A stretch of 64,000 bases of DNA from Bacteroidaceae bacterium (GCA_017520935.1 JAFXEF010000010.1:27803-91802), one strand, 5' to 3'. Numbered from the stretch's first letter, positions 43,770-53,853 are shown. Made by a program: numbers and translations. Notes: generated from the sequence alone by a model not told the origin.

Positions 43770-45107
43770 CTAATTAAAATATTTCTCTATTCGCTTGATC
43801 ATTGATGCGAGGCAGAATACCACGACATGGTCGCCTGCCTGTATCTGTGTAGTTCCGGTGACGAGGACTCCCTCACCATTGCGTACGAGTCCACCGATGG
43901 TGACTCCCTTGGGCAGGCTGATGTCCTTGACTTGCGAGCGGGTGATGCGTGCACCCTCCTTGACAATGAATTCGGCCACGTCGGCATTGGCGAAGGTGAG
44001 ACACTTGACATTCGATACGTCCGCATCGAGCAGCAGCTGGTATATGTAGCTGGCGGTAATCTTCTTCTTGTTGATGACGGAACCGATGTCGAGGCTTTCG
44101 GCCATGCTGATGTAGTCGATATTCTCTACCTCGGCGATGGTCTTGAACACGCCCATGCGCTTGGCCGACAGGCAAGCAAGGATGTTAGTTTCGGCACTGT
44201 CGGTGAGTGCCACGAAGGCATCTATGTTGTCGATACCCTCTTCGGTGAGCAATTCGTGGTCGCGCCCGTCGCCATTGATCACCATCACGTTGTCATTCAC
44301 CATCTCTGTGAGCCAATGGCATCGGTTGAGATCACTTTCGATGATTTTGAGACTCATGTCATTGCTGATGAGCTGGGCACTGCGTACAGCTATGCGGCTG
44401 CCTCCCATGATCATGACGTTGCGTATGGACTCGTATTCGTCTTTGCCCGTAATGTGGCGTATGTAGGGGAGCGATCGCTTGGTGGTCATGAAATATACCA
44501 GGTCACCAGCCTTGAGCTCGTCGGGTCCACTGGGGATGATGGTCTCGCTTTGCCGCTTGATGGCAACGATATGGTAAGGTTGCTCTTTCTTGAGCTGGAA
44601 GATGGGGGTGTCGAGTATGAGTGCGTTGTCGCGTAACTTGACACCCAAGACAACGAGAGCCCCTCCGCTGAACTCCCACCATTGGCGTATCCAACTCAGG
44701 TGAAGACTGTCGGCAATCTCCTTGGCAGCCAGCATCTCGGGGTATATGAGGGCGTTGATGCCCAATCCCTCGAAGAACTCCTTGTTCTTGGGTTGCAGGT
44801 ATTCGTAGTTGTCGATACGTGCTACGGTCTTCTTGGCTCCCAGGGAGTGGGCGAGCATGCAGGAGGTGATATTGGTGCTCTCTTCGGGTGTGACAGCCAC
44901 GAAGAGGTCGGCATCGGCGATGCCGGCATCCTTGAGGCTCCCGATAGAGGTGGGGCGGGCAGCGATGGTCATGAGGTCGAAGTTTGAGTCGAGGTTGGCC
45001 AACCGCTCTTCGCTGGCATCTATGAGCACGATGTCGTGCTGCTCGTCGGAGAGCATCTTTGCGAGGTGTGTGCCTACGGCTCCTGCGCCGGCGATGATGA
45101 TTCTCAT
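43770..45107 (-). CDS. trkA: Trk potassium transporter NAD-binding subunit TrkA
   Basis: The 445-residue cytosolic protein has two RCK units. The first starts MRIIIAGAGAVGTHLAKML with a Rossmann GxGxxG; the second starts VMIMGGSRIAVRSAQLI (about 230). Each Rossmann fold is followed by a TrkA-C domain. It gates TrkH with NAD(H) or ATP. The gene lies between dxs (71 bp upstream) and trkH. Confidence 0.95.
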   Translation of the reverse strand: MRIIIAGAGAVGTHLAKMLSDEQHDIVLIDASEERLANLDSNFDLMTIAARPTSIGSLKDAGIADADLFVAVTPEESTNITSCMLAHSLGAKKTVARIDNYEYLQPKNKEFFEGLGINALIYPEMLAAKEIADSLHLSWIRQWWEFSGGALVVLGVKLRDNALILDTPIFQLKKEQPYHIVAIKRQSETIIPSGPDELKAGDLVYFMTTKRSLPYIRHITGKDEYESIRNVMIMGGSRIAVRSAQLISNDMSLKIIESDLNRCHWLTEMVNDNVMVINGDGRDHELLTEEGIDNIDAFVALTDSAETNILACLSAKRMGVFKTIAEVENIDYISMAESLDIGSVINKKKITASYIYQLLLDADVSNVKCLTFANADVAEFIVKEGARITRSQVKDISLPKGVTIGGLVRNGEGVLVTGTTQIQAGDHVVVFCLASMIKRIEKYFN

Positions 45108-45178
45108 TGTATGGTAGTCTTTTTTATTGTATTACGATTCTCGGAGAACTCTGAGCACTCGGAGAACCTCATCATTCA

Positions 45179-47086
45179 TCATTCTACATTCACCCTCTTC
45201 TCCATCTCCTTCGCGATGCTCTCGGCATCGATTCCGCACAGACGGCATAGTTCGGGCACCGAGCCATGCTCGACAAACTCGTCGGGAAGTCCCATGCGAT
45301 GGATGTCGGGACGGTAGCCATTGTCGGCCATGAATTCCAGTACGGCACTGCCAAGACCGCCCTTGATGACACCGTTCTCGAGGGTGATGATATGCTTGAA
45401 CTTGCGGCCCACCTCGTGGAGTATCTCCTCGTCGATGGGTTTGAGGAAGCGCATGTCGTAGTGGGCAACACTGATGCCCCTGGCAGCAACACGTTCAATG
45501 GCCTCAGCAGCAAGATTTCCTATCGAGCCTATGCTGAGGATGGCAATGTCGTCGCCATCGTGTAGCTTGCGTCCCTTGCCTATGGGCAGCTCCTCGAAGG
45601 GGCAGTGCCAGTCGACCAGCTTGCCACGTCCACGGGGATAGCGTATGGCAAAGGGTCCCTTGTCGGGCAGCTGTGCTGTGTACATCAGGTTGCGCAACTC
45701 ATGCTCGTCGTAGGGTGCAGCAATGGTGAGATTGGGAATGGGGCGCAAGAAGGCAAGGTCGAAGGCACCGTGGTGCGTAGGACCATCTTCGCCTACCAGT
45801 CCGCCACGGTCGATGCAGAACACCACGTTGAGACGCTGTATGGCTACGTCGTGTATGATGTTGTCGTAGGCACGCTGAAGGAACGAAGAGTAGATGTTGC
45901 AGAAGGGGACGAGCCCATCTTTGGCCATACCGCCCGAGAAGGTCACGGCATGCCCTTCGGCAATGCCTACGTCGAAGCAGCGGCAGGGAAGCTTTTCCAT
46001 CATGATGTTGAGCGAGCAACCTGTAGGCATGGCAGGTGTGACCCCCACGATACGCTTGTTTTGCTTGGCCAGCTCCAGCACGGTATGTCCGAACACGTCC
46101 TGGAAACGTGGCGGCTTGCCCTCTTCATCGGTCTCGAAGCGTTCGCCGGTCTCGGCATCGAAGAGCCCTGGTGCATGCCACTGTGTGGGGTCTTCCTCGG
46201 CCGAGGCAAAGCCTCTGCCCTTGGTGGTGTGTATGTGCAGCATCTTGGGGCCGTGCATATCCTTGATGGTGCGCAGGGCGCGTACGAGCTCTATGACATC
46301 GTGCCCGTCGACGGGACCGAAGTAGCGTATGTTCATCCCCTCGAAGATGTTCTGCTGCTTGGTAAGGAGCGATTTTACACTATTGTTGAATCGGATGAGC
46401 CGCTCACGCCCGCCATTCTTCATCAAGCCCAGCTTATGCAGCACTTTGGCAAAGCGGTAGCGCCACTTGTTGTAGCTGGGTGTGGTGGTGAGGTTGAGCA
46501 GGTATTGCTTGAATCCGCCCACCGAGCGGTCGATGGACATCTTGTTGTCATTGAGGATGATGAGCATGTCGTTGTCGCTCTCCGATACGTTGTTGAGACC
46601 CTCGAAAGCCAGTCCACCGCTCATGGCACCGTCACCGATGATGGCCACTACACGGCGTCGGCCGTCGCCCAACGTCTTGGCTGCCACGGCCATGCCGAGG
46701 GCCGCCGAGATGGAGTTCGATGCATGGCCACAGGTGAAGGTGTCATATTCACTTTCGTCAGGGGAGGGGAACGGTTTCAGCCCCTTGTATTGGCGGTTGG
46801 TGTGAAACTGTTCGCGTCGTCCTGTGAGTATCTTGTGGGCATACGCCTGATGCCCCACGTCCCATACCAGCCGGTCGTTGGGTGTATTGTATACGTAGTG
46901 AAGCGCTACGGTGAGTTCGATGACGCCAAGGGTGGAGCCAAAGTGTCCGGGATTGTGCGATAGTTCGTCGATGATGAACTGGCGCAGTTCGTTGCACAAC
47001 TGGGGCAGTTGGCTCAGCTTCAGCCGCCGCAAATCATCGGGAGACTGTATCGTGCTCAGTATGTTCTTACACGTTTCTTTTCCCAT
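45179..47086 (-). CDS. dxs: 1-deoxy-D-xylulose-5-phosphate synthase
   Basis: The 635-residue thiamine diphosphate enzyme joins pyruvate and glyceraldehyde 3-phosphate as first step of the MEP isoprenoid pathway. Signatures are [16 protein letters not shown] (about 75-90), the ThDP motif [16 protein letters not shown] (about 151-166), and [18 protein letters not shown] (about 416-433). The C-terminal transketolase domain ends in a segment with [10 protein letters not shown] full-consensus promoter precedes it, and trkA and trkH follow on the same strand. Confidence 0.97.
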   Translation of the reverse strand: MGKETCKNILSTIQSPDDLRRLKLSQLPQLCNELRQFIIDELSHNPGHFGSTLGVIELTVALHYVYNTPNDRLVWDVGHQAYAHKILTGRREQFHTNRQYKGLKPFPSPDESEYDTFTCGHASNSISAALGMAVAAKTLGDGRRRVVAIIGDGAMSGGLAFEGLNNVSESDNDMLIILNDNKMSIDRSVGGFKQYLLNLTTTPSYNKWRYRFAKVLHKLGLMKNGGRERLIRFNNSVKSLLTKQQNIFEGMNIRYFGPVDGHDVIELVRALRTIKDMHGPKMLHIHTTKGRGFASAEEDPTQWHAPGLFDAETGERFETDEEGKPPRFQDVFGHTVLELAKQNKRIVGVTPAMPTGCSLNIMMEKLPCRCFDVGIAEGHAVTFSGGMAKDGLVPFCNIYSSFLQRAYDNIIHDVAIQRLNVVFCIDRGGLVGEDGPTHHGAFDLAFLRPIPNLTIAAPYDEHELRNLMYTAQLPDKGPFAIRYPRGRGKLVDWHCPFEELPIGKGRKLHDGDDIAILSIGSIGNLAAEAIERVAARGISVAHYDMRFLKPIDEEILHEVGRKFKHIITLENGVIKGGLGSAVLEFMADNGYRPDIHRMGLPDEFVEHGSVPELCRLCGIDAESIAKEMEKRVNVE

Positions 47087-47104
47087 ACTTATATATAATT
47101 AGGA

Positions 47105-47136
47105 CAAAATTAGTGCAAGGTGAGAGAAAAAACAAA
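47105..47136 (-). promoter_or_regulatory. Promoter of the dxs-trkA-trkH run
   Basis: On the minus strand TTTG (47133-47136), 20-nt spacer, TAATTTTG (47105-47112), 18 nt before the dxs ATG; a full consensus match. Confidence 0.8.
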
Positions 47137-47383
47137 TCTCAACGAGCGAAAACAGAGAAAATGCTTGTATTTTCTTTGTTGAGTGAGGCAGAAATTCAAC
47201 AAAGTTAAATTTATTTGAGCATTTTTCCGTGTTCCCTGTGTGAGACATTAATCTTTGCGTGAGAAAAAATAGGCAAAGATATAGCCTTCCCGCATATCCA
47301 CCAACGGATGTCCAGCTGCTACCGCCTGTCCGCGGACGGCTCACGGCAACGGATTTTCCCCTTGTAAAGGAGGCGATATTTGT

Positions 47384-47474
47384 TTCATCGCGATAAAACA
47401 AAATTTTCTTCGCGTAGAAACAAAATTTTCTTCGTGAAGGGCGGTTTTGTTTCAATGGCTGCTTTTGTCCGGCA
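47384..47474 (+). repeat. Dispersed repeat, diverged copy 2
   Basis: It contains 22-bp units (TCGCGATAAAACAAAATTTTCT and TCGCGTAGAAACAAAATTTTCT start-to-start 22 bp) and continues with TTCAATGGCTGCTTTTGTCC. The same order, with changes, occurs inverted at 63817-63895 next to copy 3. Confidence 0.75.
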
Positions 47475-47515
47475 TTATGTCACAGGTGCGCCCGCCTATT
47501 GCCGCAGGGGCAGCC

Positions 47516-47546
47516 TTAACTTACGGTACGCCGAAGCGTAAGTTAA
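47516..47546. repeat. Perfect 10-bp-stem hairpin
   Basis: TTAACTTACG and CGTAAGTTAA pair perfectly around an 11-nt loop, 72 bp upstream of the -35 region of the GSCFA gene. There is no T-run on either side. Confidence 0.6.
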
Positions 47547-47617
47547 CGTGAGTTCGTGTCTTTATGACTTTGTCAAGAAGATACTTTGCGCTCGCTGCAA
47601 AAAATATCGAAGCAAGC

Positions 47618-47650
47618 TTGATATTTCTCGCTCGTTTATTCGTATCTTTG
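47618..47650 (+). promoter_or_regulatory. Promoter of the GSCFA gene
   Basis: TTG (47618-47620), 22-nt spacer, TATCTTTG (47643-47650), 43 nt before the ATG at 47693. Confidence 0.6.
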
Positions 47651-47692
47651 CAAAGTCGAGAAGAAAAACGCTCGCGCACCTATATACGATAT

Positions 47693-48694
47693 ATGCAGTT
47701 CACTACCCCCACCGACATACAACCGCTCAGCAGGCGCATCGGGCACGATGCACGCTTGCTGGTTGTGGGTTCCTGCTTTGCCGAGCACATGGGTGCCCGG
47801 CTGCAGCAGATGAAGTGGCGTGTCGTGGTCAATCCCTTCGGTACGCTCTATAACCCGCTCTCCATTGCCGAGGCGCTGGGGAGGTTGCTCGACGGACATC
47901 GCTACGATGAGGATGAGCTGGTGGAGTTCCCCGACGGGGGGTGGAACACGTGGTTGCACCATAGCCGCTACTCGTGCCCCGACAGGAGGGAGGCGCTCGA
48001 TGCCATCAACGGAACCATGGCGACAGCAGCTGGGATGCTCGCGCAGGGAGACTGGTTAGTGGTGACGCTGGGTACGGCCTGGGTATATCGCCTGAAAGAC
48101 GATGGTAGGGTGGTGGGCAATTGCCACAAGGTGCCCGAACGGGAGTTCGTCCGTCAGCGGCTCTCGGTGGAGGAGATCGTGGAGACGTATGTCGTGCTGC
48201 TCGATCGGCTGTGGAGGGTCAATCCCCGGATGCGGGTGCTGTTTACCGTCAGCCCCGTACGCCACCTGAAAGATGGCTTGCACGGCAACCAACTGAGCAA
48301 GGCCACGCTGCTGCTGGTCATCGACGAGCTGTGCCGCAGGGTACCGGAACGGTGTGTCTACTTCCCAGCCTACGAGATGGTGATGGATGAGTTGCGCGAC
48401 TATCGCTTCTATGCCGAGGATATGGCCCATCCTTCGAAGCAGGCCGTCGATTATGTATGGGAACGCTTCGTGGAGCATTGCACCGATGAGGCTTCGCATG
48501 CCTTCATGGCCGAATGGAGCAAGGTGTGCAGGGCGCTGGAGCATCGGCCCTTCCAGCCTGAATCGGAGAAATACCATGAGTTTGTGCGTCAAAATTTGTT
48601 AAAGATAACGGCTCTCAAGGAAAAATTCCCTTACTTAGAGGTTCAAAACGAAATAGACTTATGTCATACGCTGTTGAAGAAATCGCTCGGCTGA
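47693..48694 (+). CDS. GSCFA-domain protein
   Basis: The 333-residue protein is named for its motif, here VVGSCFAEHMGARL (about 24-37). NPFGTLYNPLSIAEAL and LVVTLGTAWVYR follow, then TVSPVRHLKDGLHGNQLSKA, which resembles the last SGNH-hydrolase block. The family is related to SGNH/GDSL esterases (GSC in place of GDS), but the reaction is not established. The start at MQFTTPTD is chosen; an in-frame frame upstream runs through the promoter. Its 3' end overlaps the MurF-Alr gene by 34 bp. Confidence 0.9.
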   Translation: MQFTTPTDIQPLSRRIGHDARLLVVGSCFAEHMGARLQQMKWRVVVNPFGTLYNPLSIAEALGRLLDGHRYDEDELVEFPDGGWNTWLHHSRYSCPDRREALDAINGTMATAAGMLAQGDWLVVTLGTAWVYRLKDDGRVVGNCHKVPEREFVRQRLSVEEIVETYVVLLDRLWRVNPRMRVLFTVSPVRHLKDGLHGNQLSKATLLLVIDELCRRVPERCVYFPAYEMVMDELRDYRFYAEDMAHPSKQAVDYVWERFVEHCTDEASHAFMAEWSKVCRALEHRPFQPESEKYHEFVRQNLLKITALKEKFPYLEVQNEIDLCHTLLKKSLG

Positions 48695-51135
48695 TAGGAG
48701 CCGACTGCATAGGCACGGCCGAAGGTACCGTGAAATGGCTGCTCACTGACAGCCGTTCGCTGGGCTTCCCCGAAGAGACACTCTTTTTTGCCCTCGTCAC
48801 CAAACGTGGCAACGGGCACCGCTACATCGATGACCTCTACGCACGTGGCGTGAGACGCTTCGTGGTGTCGGCACTCCCTACTGAGGAGCAACGCAAACAG
48901 ATGCCCGAGGCCTGCTTCCTCGTGGTACCCGACACGTTATCAGCCCTACAGTTGCTGGGCAAACAGCATCGCGCACGGTTCGACATTCCCGTAGTGGGTA
49001 TCACCGGTAGCAATGGCAAGACCGTGGTGAAAGAATGGCTGGCCCAACTGCTCAGTCCCGACCACCATGTGGCACGCTCGCCACGCAGCTACAACTCACA
49101 GATAGGCGTCCCTCTCTCGGTATGGCAGATTGACAGCAACACTGAGGTGGCTCTCATAGAAGCGGGTATCTCGCGCATGAATGAAATGAAGCGGCTCAAG
49201 CCCATCATCGCCCCCACCATAGGCGTGCTCACCAACATCGGTGGAGCGCATCAGGAGAACTTCCTCTCGCTGCAGAGCAAGTGCGTCGAGAAGCTTTCTC
49301 TATTCCGCGACTGCGAGGTGCTTATCTATAACGGCGATGACCCCGAGGTGTGCGAATGCGTTGACCGCACCCTGCCCTCAGCCCGTGAGATAGCTTGGTC
49401 GTGCCACGACTCCGACAAGCCTCTCTACATCTCGTCGGTGCAGAAGACCGACACCGATACCACCATCGAGTATTGCTTCCTCGGTTTCCAGGGCAGTTAC
49501 ACCATCCCCTTCACCGACGATGCCTCCATAGAAAACTCGCTACACTGTCTCGCCGTGTGTCTCTACCTGCGTATGCGTCCCGAGCAGATAGCCCAACGCA
49601 TGCCCCGGCTCGAACCCGTAGCCATGCGGCTCGAAGTGAGGGAGGGGAAGAACGGGTGTACGCTCATCAACGATTCGTACAACTCTGACATCGCCTCGTT
49701 GGACATCGCCCTCGACTTTATGGCCCGCCGTCCCGAACGCGAGGGGCGCGACCGTGTGCTTATCCTCTCAGACCTGCTGCAGACGGGGCAAGACGCCCGC
49801 ACACTCTACCGCAAGGTGGCCGAACGTGTAGAGAGCCGCGGTATTGACCGCATCATAGGCATCGGCCCGGGGCTTACGGCATCGGCGGCACGCTTCACCA
49901 TCGCCAAGTCATTCTACACCACCACTGAGGAGTTTCTTCAATCAGAAGAGGTGCAGCGGCTACACCGCTCACTCATATTGGTCAAGGGCTCACGCAGCTT
50001 CGGCTTCGACCGTATCGCCGAGCAGCTCACCCTCAAGGTACACGAGACCACCCTCGAGATAGACCTTGGTGCCATGATTGACAACCTCAACTACTACCGC
50101 AGCCTGATGGCTTCCTCGGTGAAGACCGTATGTATGGTCAAGGCATTCGCTTACGGAGCAGGATTCTACGAGATAGCCAAAACCCTGCAGGACCATCGTG
50201 TAGACTACCTTGCCGTAGCTGTGGCCGATGAGGGAGAGCAGCTTCGTAAAGCAGGGATTACCGCCAGCATACTCGTGATGAACCCCGAGTTGACGGCTTT
50301 CAAGACCCTCTTCGAAAACAATCTCGAACCGGAGATATACAGCTTCACTCTACTGGAAGAGATGATTCGCGCTTGTGAGCGCGAGGGTTACCTGCACTAT
50401 CCCATACACATCAAGATAGATACTGGCATGAGTCGCCTCGGCTTCCGCCCCGATGAAATGCCCCAGCTCATCAAGCGCCTTGCCGGACAGAACGCTGTAG
50501 TGCCCCGCTCTGTGTTTTCACACTTTGCAGGCAGCGACAGTAGCGAGTTCGACGCTTTCACTCACCTGCAGGCTGCCCGCTTTGATGAAGCATCCACAGC
50601 CCTGCAGGCCGCCTTCCCGCACAAGATACTGCGCCATATATGCAACTCGGCAGCCATAGAACGCTTCCCCGAATATCATCATGACATGGTGCGCCTCGGC
50701 CTCGGCCTCTACGGCATCAGCCCTGTAGGCGACCGTCTGCTGCACCCCATCAGCACCCTCAAGAGTACCATACTGCAGATACACGACGTACCCGAGACGG
50801 AAACCGTGGGCTATAGCCGCCGAGGGCAGTTGGTGCGCCCCTCACGTATCGCCTCCATCCCCATAGGCTATGCCGACGGGCTCAACCGTCGTCTTGGCAA
50901 CGGGCACGGCTACTGCATCATCAATGGCTATCAGGCTGCCTATGTGGGCAACATCTGCATGGATGTATGCATGGTGGATGTCACCGACATACCTTGCCGC
51001 GAGGGTGACAGCGTAGAGATATTCGGTTCCGAGTTGCCGGTAACACAGCTTGCCGAGTGGCTCGGCACCATCCCCTATGAGGTGATGACCGGCATCTCTA
51101 CCCGTGTGAAGAGAGTATATACCGTGGAGAGTTGA
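48661..51135 (+). CDS. Bifunctional MurF ligase / alanine racemase
   Basis: The 824-residue protein fuses UDP-MurNAc-tripeptide:D-Ala-D-Ala ligase (about 1-450) and PLP-dependent alanine racemase (about 455-824). The Mur ligase P-loop is GITGSNGKTVVKEW (about 115-128), with NDSYNSD and the DLLQTG segment further on. The racemase has TVCMVKAFAYGAG (PLP lysine near 493), the GYSRRGQ Tyr and IPIGYADGLNR. Both steps serve D-Ala-D-Ala use in peptidoglycan. The fusion is characteristic of Bacteroidetes. Translation is probably coupled to the overlapping GSCFA gene. Confidence 0.96.
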   Translation: MSYAVEEIARLIGADCIGTAEGTVKWLLTDSRSLGFPEETLFFALVTKRGNGHRYIDDLYARGVRRFVVSALPTEEQRKQMPEACFLVVPDTLSALQLLGKQHRARFDIPVVGITGSNGKTVVKEWLAQLLSPDHHVARSPRSYNSQIGVPLSVWQIDSNTEVALIEAGISRMNEMKRLKPIIAPTIGVLTNIGGAHQENFLSLQSKCVEKLSLFRDCEVLIYNGDDPEVCECVDRTLPSAREIAWSCHDSDKPLYISSVQKTDTDTTIEYCFLGFQGSYTIPFTDDASIENSLHCLAVCLYLRMRPEQIAQRMPRLEPVAMRLEVREGKNGCTLINDSYNSDIASLDIALDFMARRPEREGRDRVLILSDLLQTGQDARTLYRKVAERVESRGIDRIIGIGPGLTASAARFTIAKSFYTTTEEFLQSEEVQRLHRSLILVKGSRSFGFDRIAEQLTLKVHETTLEIDLGAMIDNLNYYRSLMASSVKTVCMVKAFAYGAGFYEIAKTLQDHRVDYLAVAVADEGEQLRKAGITASILVMNPELTAFKTLFENNLEPEIYSFTLLEEMIRACEREGYLHYPIHIKIDTGMSRLGFRPDEMPQLIKRLAGQNAVVPRSVFSHFAGSDSSEFDAFTHLQAARFDEASTALQAAFPHKILRHICNSAAIERFPEYHHDMVRLGLGLYGISPVGDRLLHPISTLKSTILQIHDVPETETVGYSRRGQLVRPSRIASIPIGYADGLNRRLGNGHGYCIINGYQAAYVGNICMDVCMVDVTDIPCREGDSVEIFGSELPVTQLAEWLGTIPYEVMTGISTRVKRVYTVES

Positions 51136-51200
51136 AAATTGGAACTTCATAGTCTTTTGGATTCTTCGAGAAGACGTGTCAGGCACCATAAAGGCACAGT

Positions 51201-51243
51201 CGAGCAATGAGGCTCATGCTATTGGCCGCATGAGCTTGCGAGG
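51201..51243. terminator. Long stem-loop between MurF-Alr and the MFS gene
   Basis: GCTCATGC and GCATGAGC (8 bp) are extended outward by TCG-GCAA / TTGC-GA pairing. It lies 65 bp after the MurF-Alr stop. No T-run follows, so it may be a structured element rather than a classical terminator. Confidence 0.45.
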
Positions 51244-51273
51244 AGCCAATGTCGGTAGTTGTTGCACCGATAA

Positions 51274-51305
51274 TTTGCATTTATGGAGAAAAGTCCTTAC
51301 ATTTG
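51274..51305 (+). promoter_or_regulatory. Promoter of the hexuronate-type MFS gene
   Basis: TTTG (51274-51277), 20-nt spacer, TACATTTG (51298-51305); a full consensus match, 52 nt before the ATG. Confidence 0.8.
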
Positions 51306-51357
51306 TCCGATAAAGTTGCGAGCAAACATTAAATCATTAAATATTTAAAAGAAAACT

Positions 51358-52803
51358 ATGAGCAATCAAAACGTAAAGGCAAAGATGACCAACTATCGTT
51401 GGGTCGTTTGCGCAATGCTGTTCTTTGCGACCACGGTCAACTACCTCGACCGTCAGGTCTTGTCACTCACCTTCGAGGACTTTATCCGTCCCGAGTTCCA
51501 TTGGACAGACTCAGACTATGGTAACATCACCGGTATCTTCTCACTCTTCTATGCTATCGCCATGCTCTTCGCAGGCAAGTTCGTTGACTGGATGGGCACC
51601 AAGAAAGGATATATGTGGGCCATCGGTGTATGGTCGTTCGGTGCTTGTATCCACGCTCTGTGCGGTATCATAACAGAGGGCTTTGTAGGTCTTCCCAATG
51701 CAGAAGCTATGCGTCTGGCCTCTGATGCCGAACTGGTAGCACGTATCGCCCTCATCAGTTCCACCCTGTTCATCATTGCACGCTGCGTGCTGGCTCTTGG
51801 TGAGGCCGGTAACTTCCCCGCTGCCAACAAGGCCGTAGCCGAGTACTTCCCCAAACGCGACCGTGCCTTTGCCACCTCAATCTTCAATGCTGGTAGCACC
51901 ATCGGTGCCCTCATTGCTCCCTTCTGCATTCCTCCTTTGGCAGCCAAGTGGGGTTGGGAGGCATCGTTCATCATCATCGGTGGACTCGGTTTCATTTGGA
52001 TGGGCTTCTGGCAATTCCTTTATAAGGCTCCCGAAAAGAATTCGGCTGTAAACAAGGCCGAGTTGGCCTATATTCTCTCTGATGACGCTACTGAGGAAGC
52101 TGCTCCCGCCATTGAACCCGAGGAGGCCGGTAAGAAGGTATCGCTTTGGGGCTGCTTCAAGTATCGTCAGACCTGGTCGTTCATCGTGGGCAAGTTTATG
52201 ACTGATGGCGTATGGTGGTTCTTCCTCTTTTGGATGCCTTCATACCTGAAGACCACTTACGGCTTGGCTTCTACCGATCCTAAGTTCCAGTGGGCGCTCG
52301 GCTTGCTCTACCTTATCGTGATGATTTCTATCCTTGGAGGCTATCTGCCCACACTCTTCATCGACAAGAAGAAGATGGATCCCTACGCAGGTCGTATGCT
52401 TTCTATGCTCATTTTCGCCTTCTTCCCGCTCGTGGCATTGGCAGCACAACCCTTGGCCCACGTGTCAATGTGGTGGCCGGTAGTGCTCATCGGTGTGGCC
52501 GGTGCTGCCCACCAGGCTTGGAGTGCTAATCTTTTCTCTACCATCGGCGACATGTTCCCCAAAAGCATGATTGCTACCATCACCGGTATTGGCGGTATGG
52601 CAGGTGGTATCGGTTCGTTCCTCATCCAGAAAAGCGCCGGTGCACTCTTCGATTACAGTGCAGCTACAGGCCTTGAACTCTTCGGCTACACCGGTAAGGA
52701 AGCCGGCTATATGATTATGTTCACCTTCTGCGGCGTTGCCTACCTCATTGGTTGGATTATCATGAAGGTACTCGTTCCGCGCTACAAGAAGATTGAACTT
52801 TAA
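51358..52803 (+). CDS. ExuT-like MFS transporter
   Basis: The 481-residue 12-TM transporter belongs to the anion:cation symporter (ACS) branch: MLFFATTVNYLDRQVLSL at the N-terminus, FAGKFVDWMGTKKGY, and GEAGNFPAANKAVAEYFPK (about 144-162) with RDRAFATSIFNAGS. It probably imports hexuronates or related organic acids with H+. No uronate catabolic genes are nearby, so the substrate is only inferred. The gene is monocistronic between a consensus promoter and a terminator. Confidence 0.9.
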   Translation: MSNQNVKAKMTNYRWVVCAMLFFATTVNYLDRQVLSLTFEDFIRPEFHWTDSDYGNITGIFSLFYAIAMLFAGKFVDWMGTKKGYMWAIGVWSFGACIHALCGIITEGFVGLPNAEAMRLASDAELVARIALISSTLFIIARCVLALGEAGNFPAANKAVAEYFPKRDRAFATSIFNAGSTIGALIAPFCIPPLAAKWGWEASFIIIGGLGFIWMGFWQFLYKAPEKNSAVNKAELAYILSDDATEEAAPAIEPEEAGKKVSLWGCFKYRQTWSFIVGKFMTDGVWWFFLFWMPSYLKTTYGLASTDPKFQWALGLLYLIVMISILGGYLPTLFIDKKKMDPYAGRMLSMLIFAFFPLVALAAQPLAHVSMWWPVVLIGVAGAAHQAWSANLFSTIGDMFPKSMIATITGIGGMAGGIGSFLIQKSAGALFDYSAATGLELFGYTGKEAGYMIMFTFCGVAYLIGWIIMKVLVPRYKKIEL

Positions 52804-52832
52804 GAAAACGGAACTATAACGTAAAGTTCAGG

Positions 52833-52864
52833 AGGCAGATGTGGATCATCACATCTGCCTTTTT
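52833..52864 (+). terminator. Terminator after the MFS gene
   Basis: AGGCAGATGTG and CACATCTGCCT pair perfectly (11 bp) around GATCAT, followed by TTTT. Confidence 0.92.
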
Positions 52865-52902
52865 GTCGGTAAAACACCTGCTTTCTGTAAATATTTGCAT
52901 AT

Positions 52903-52926
52903 AGCCAATTGCCAATTGTCAATTAA
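52903..52926. repeat. CCAATTG word iteration overlapping the panB promoter
   Basis: GCCAATTGCCAATTGTCAATTAAG repeats the word CAATTG with 7-8 bp spacing (GCCAATT GCCAATT GTCAATT). The last TTG-containing word supplies the -33 element of panB. Confidence 0.55.
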
Positions 52927-52938
52927 GTATTACTTTTG
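52909..52938 (+). promoter_or_regulatory. Promoter of panB
   Basis: TTG (52909-52911), 19-nt spacer, TACTTTTG (52931-52938), 44 nt before the ATG at 52983. Confidence 0.7.
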
Positions 52939-52982
52939 CATCGTTATTGACAGAACTATTGACCTAAAAAATACTTTTTATT

Positions 52983-53801
52983 ATGGCATATATTAGTGAT
53001 GACAGACGCAAGGTGACCACTCATCGTTTGTCAGAGATGAAGCAACGGGGCGAGAAGATTTCAATGCTTACCTCGTATGACTATACGATGGCCTCACTCG
53101 TCGACCGTGCAGGAATTGATGTAATACTCGTGGGAGACTCGGCTTCCAATGTCATGGCTGGCAATGTGACTACCCTGCCCATAACCCTTGACCAGATGAT
53201 CTATCATGGCAAGTCGGTGGTGAAGGCTGTTCAGCGTGCCCTCGTGGTGGTAGACATGCCCTTCGGTACTTACCAAGCAAGCGACATCGAAGCTGTAAAC
53301 AATGCTATTCAGATGATGAAAATCACCCATGCGGATGCCCTCAAACTTGAAGGCGGTGAAGAGATACTCCCTTCGGTGAAACGTATTCTTGCGGCAGGTA
53401 TCCCCGTGATGGGGCATCTGGGACTGATGCCGCAGTCGATCAATAAATTCGGAACCTATACCGTACGTGCAAAGGGTAATGAAGAGGCCGAAAAGCTCAT
53501 TCGCGATGCGCATCTGCTGGAAGAGGCTGGATGCTTTGCCGTAGTGCTGGAAAAGATTCCCGCCACACTGGCTACCCGCGTTGCTTCGGAACTCACCATC
53601 CCCGTCATCGGCATTGGTGCCGGGGGCGGTGTTGACGGACAAGTACTCGTAGTGAGCGACATGCTGGGTATGACCAATGACTTCAGTCCCCGCTTCCTCC
53701 GCCGCTATGCAGACCTCTTCTCCATAGTCACCGAAGCCGTAGGCCACTACGTAGAAGACGTGAAGAGTGGGGACTTCCCCAACGAGAAGGAGCAGTACTG
53801 A
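52983..53801 (+). CDS. panB: 3-methyl-2-oxobutanoate hydroxymethyltransferase
   Basis: The 272-residue enzyme makes ketopantoate from 2-oxoisovalerate and methylene-tetrahydrofolate for pantothenate/CoA synthesis. Family blocks: [33 protein letters not shown] (metal ligands), [35 protein letters not shown], and [18 protein letters not shown] (about 202-219). Length and order match PanB. No other pantothenate gene is adjacent. Confidence 0.96.
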   Translation: MAYISDDRRKVTTHRLSEMKQRGEKISMLTSYDYTMASLVDRAGIDVILVGDSASNVMAGNVTTLPITLDQMIYHGKSVVKAVQRALVVVDMPFGTYQASDIEAVNNAIQMMKITHADALKLEGGEEILPSVKRILAAGIPVMGHLGLMPQSINKFGTYTVRAKGNEEAEKLIRDAHLLEEAGCFAVVLEKIPATLATRVASELTIPVIGIGAGGGVDGQVLVVSDMLGMTNDFSPRFLRRYADLFSIVTEAVGHYVEDVKSGDFPNEKEQY

Positions 53802-53845
53802 CTAAAGTAAACTCGCATTGTTTTCGTTAAGTCAAAAAAATGCAG

Positions 53846-53853
53846 TATCTTTG
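53846..53853 (+). promoter_or_regulatory. -7 element of the lysS-gpsA-pgi run
   Basis: TATCTTTG, 26 nt before the lysS ATG at 53880. A TTG at 53818-53820 is 25 nt upstream, longer than usual. Confidence 0.5.

Larger units (their letters stand above)
47087..47692. other. 606-bp gene-free region with two divergent promoters and repeat copy 2
   Basis: No credible gene was seen. The stretch holds the dxs promoter (47105-47136), GC-rich self-complementary sequence around 47325-47340, a diverged copy of the dispersed repeat (47384-47474), a 10-bp-stem hairpin (47516-47546) and the GSCFA promoter (47618-47650). Confidence 0.7.

Noticed and set aside
51137..51273. Possible tRNA or riboswitch before the hexuronate-type MFS gene
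   Set aside because: There is one good stem-loop, but no cloverleaf, CCA end or recognised aptamer core.
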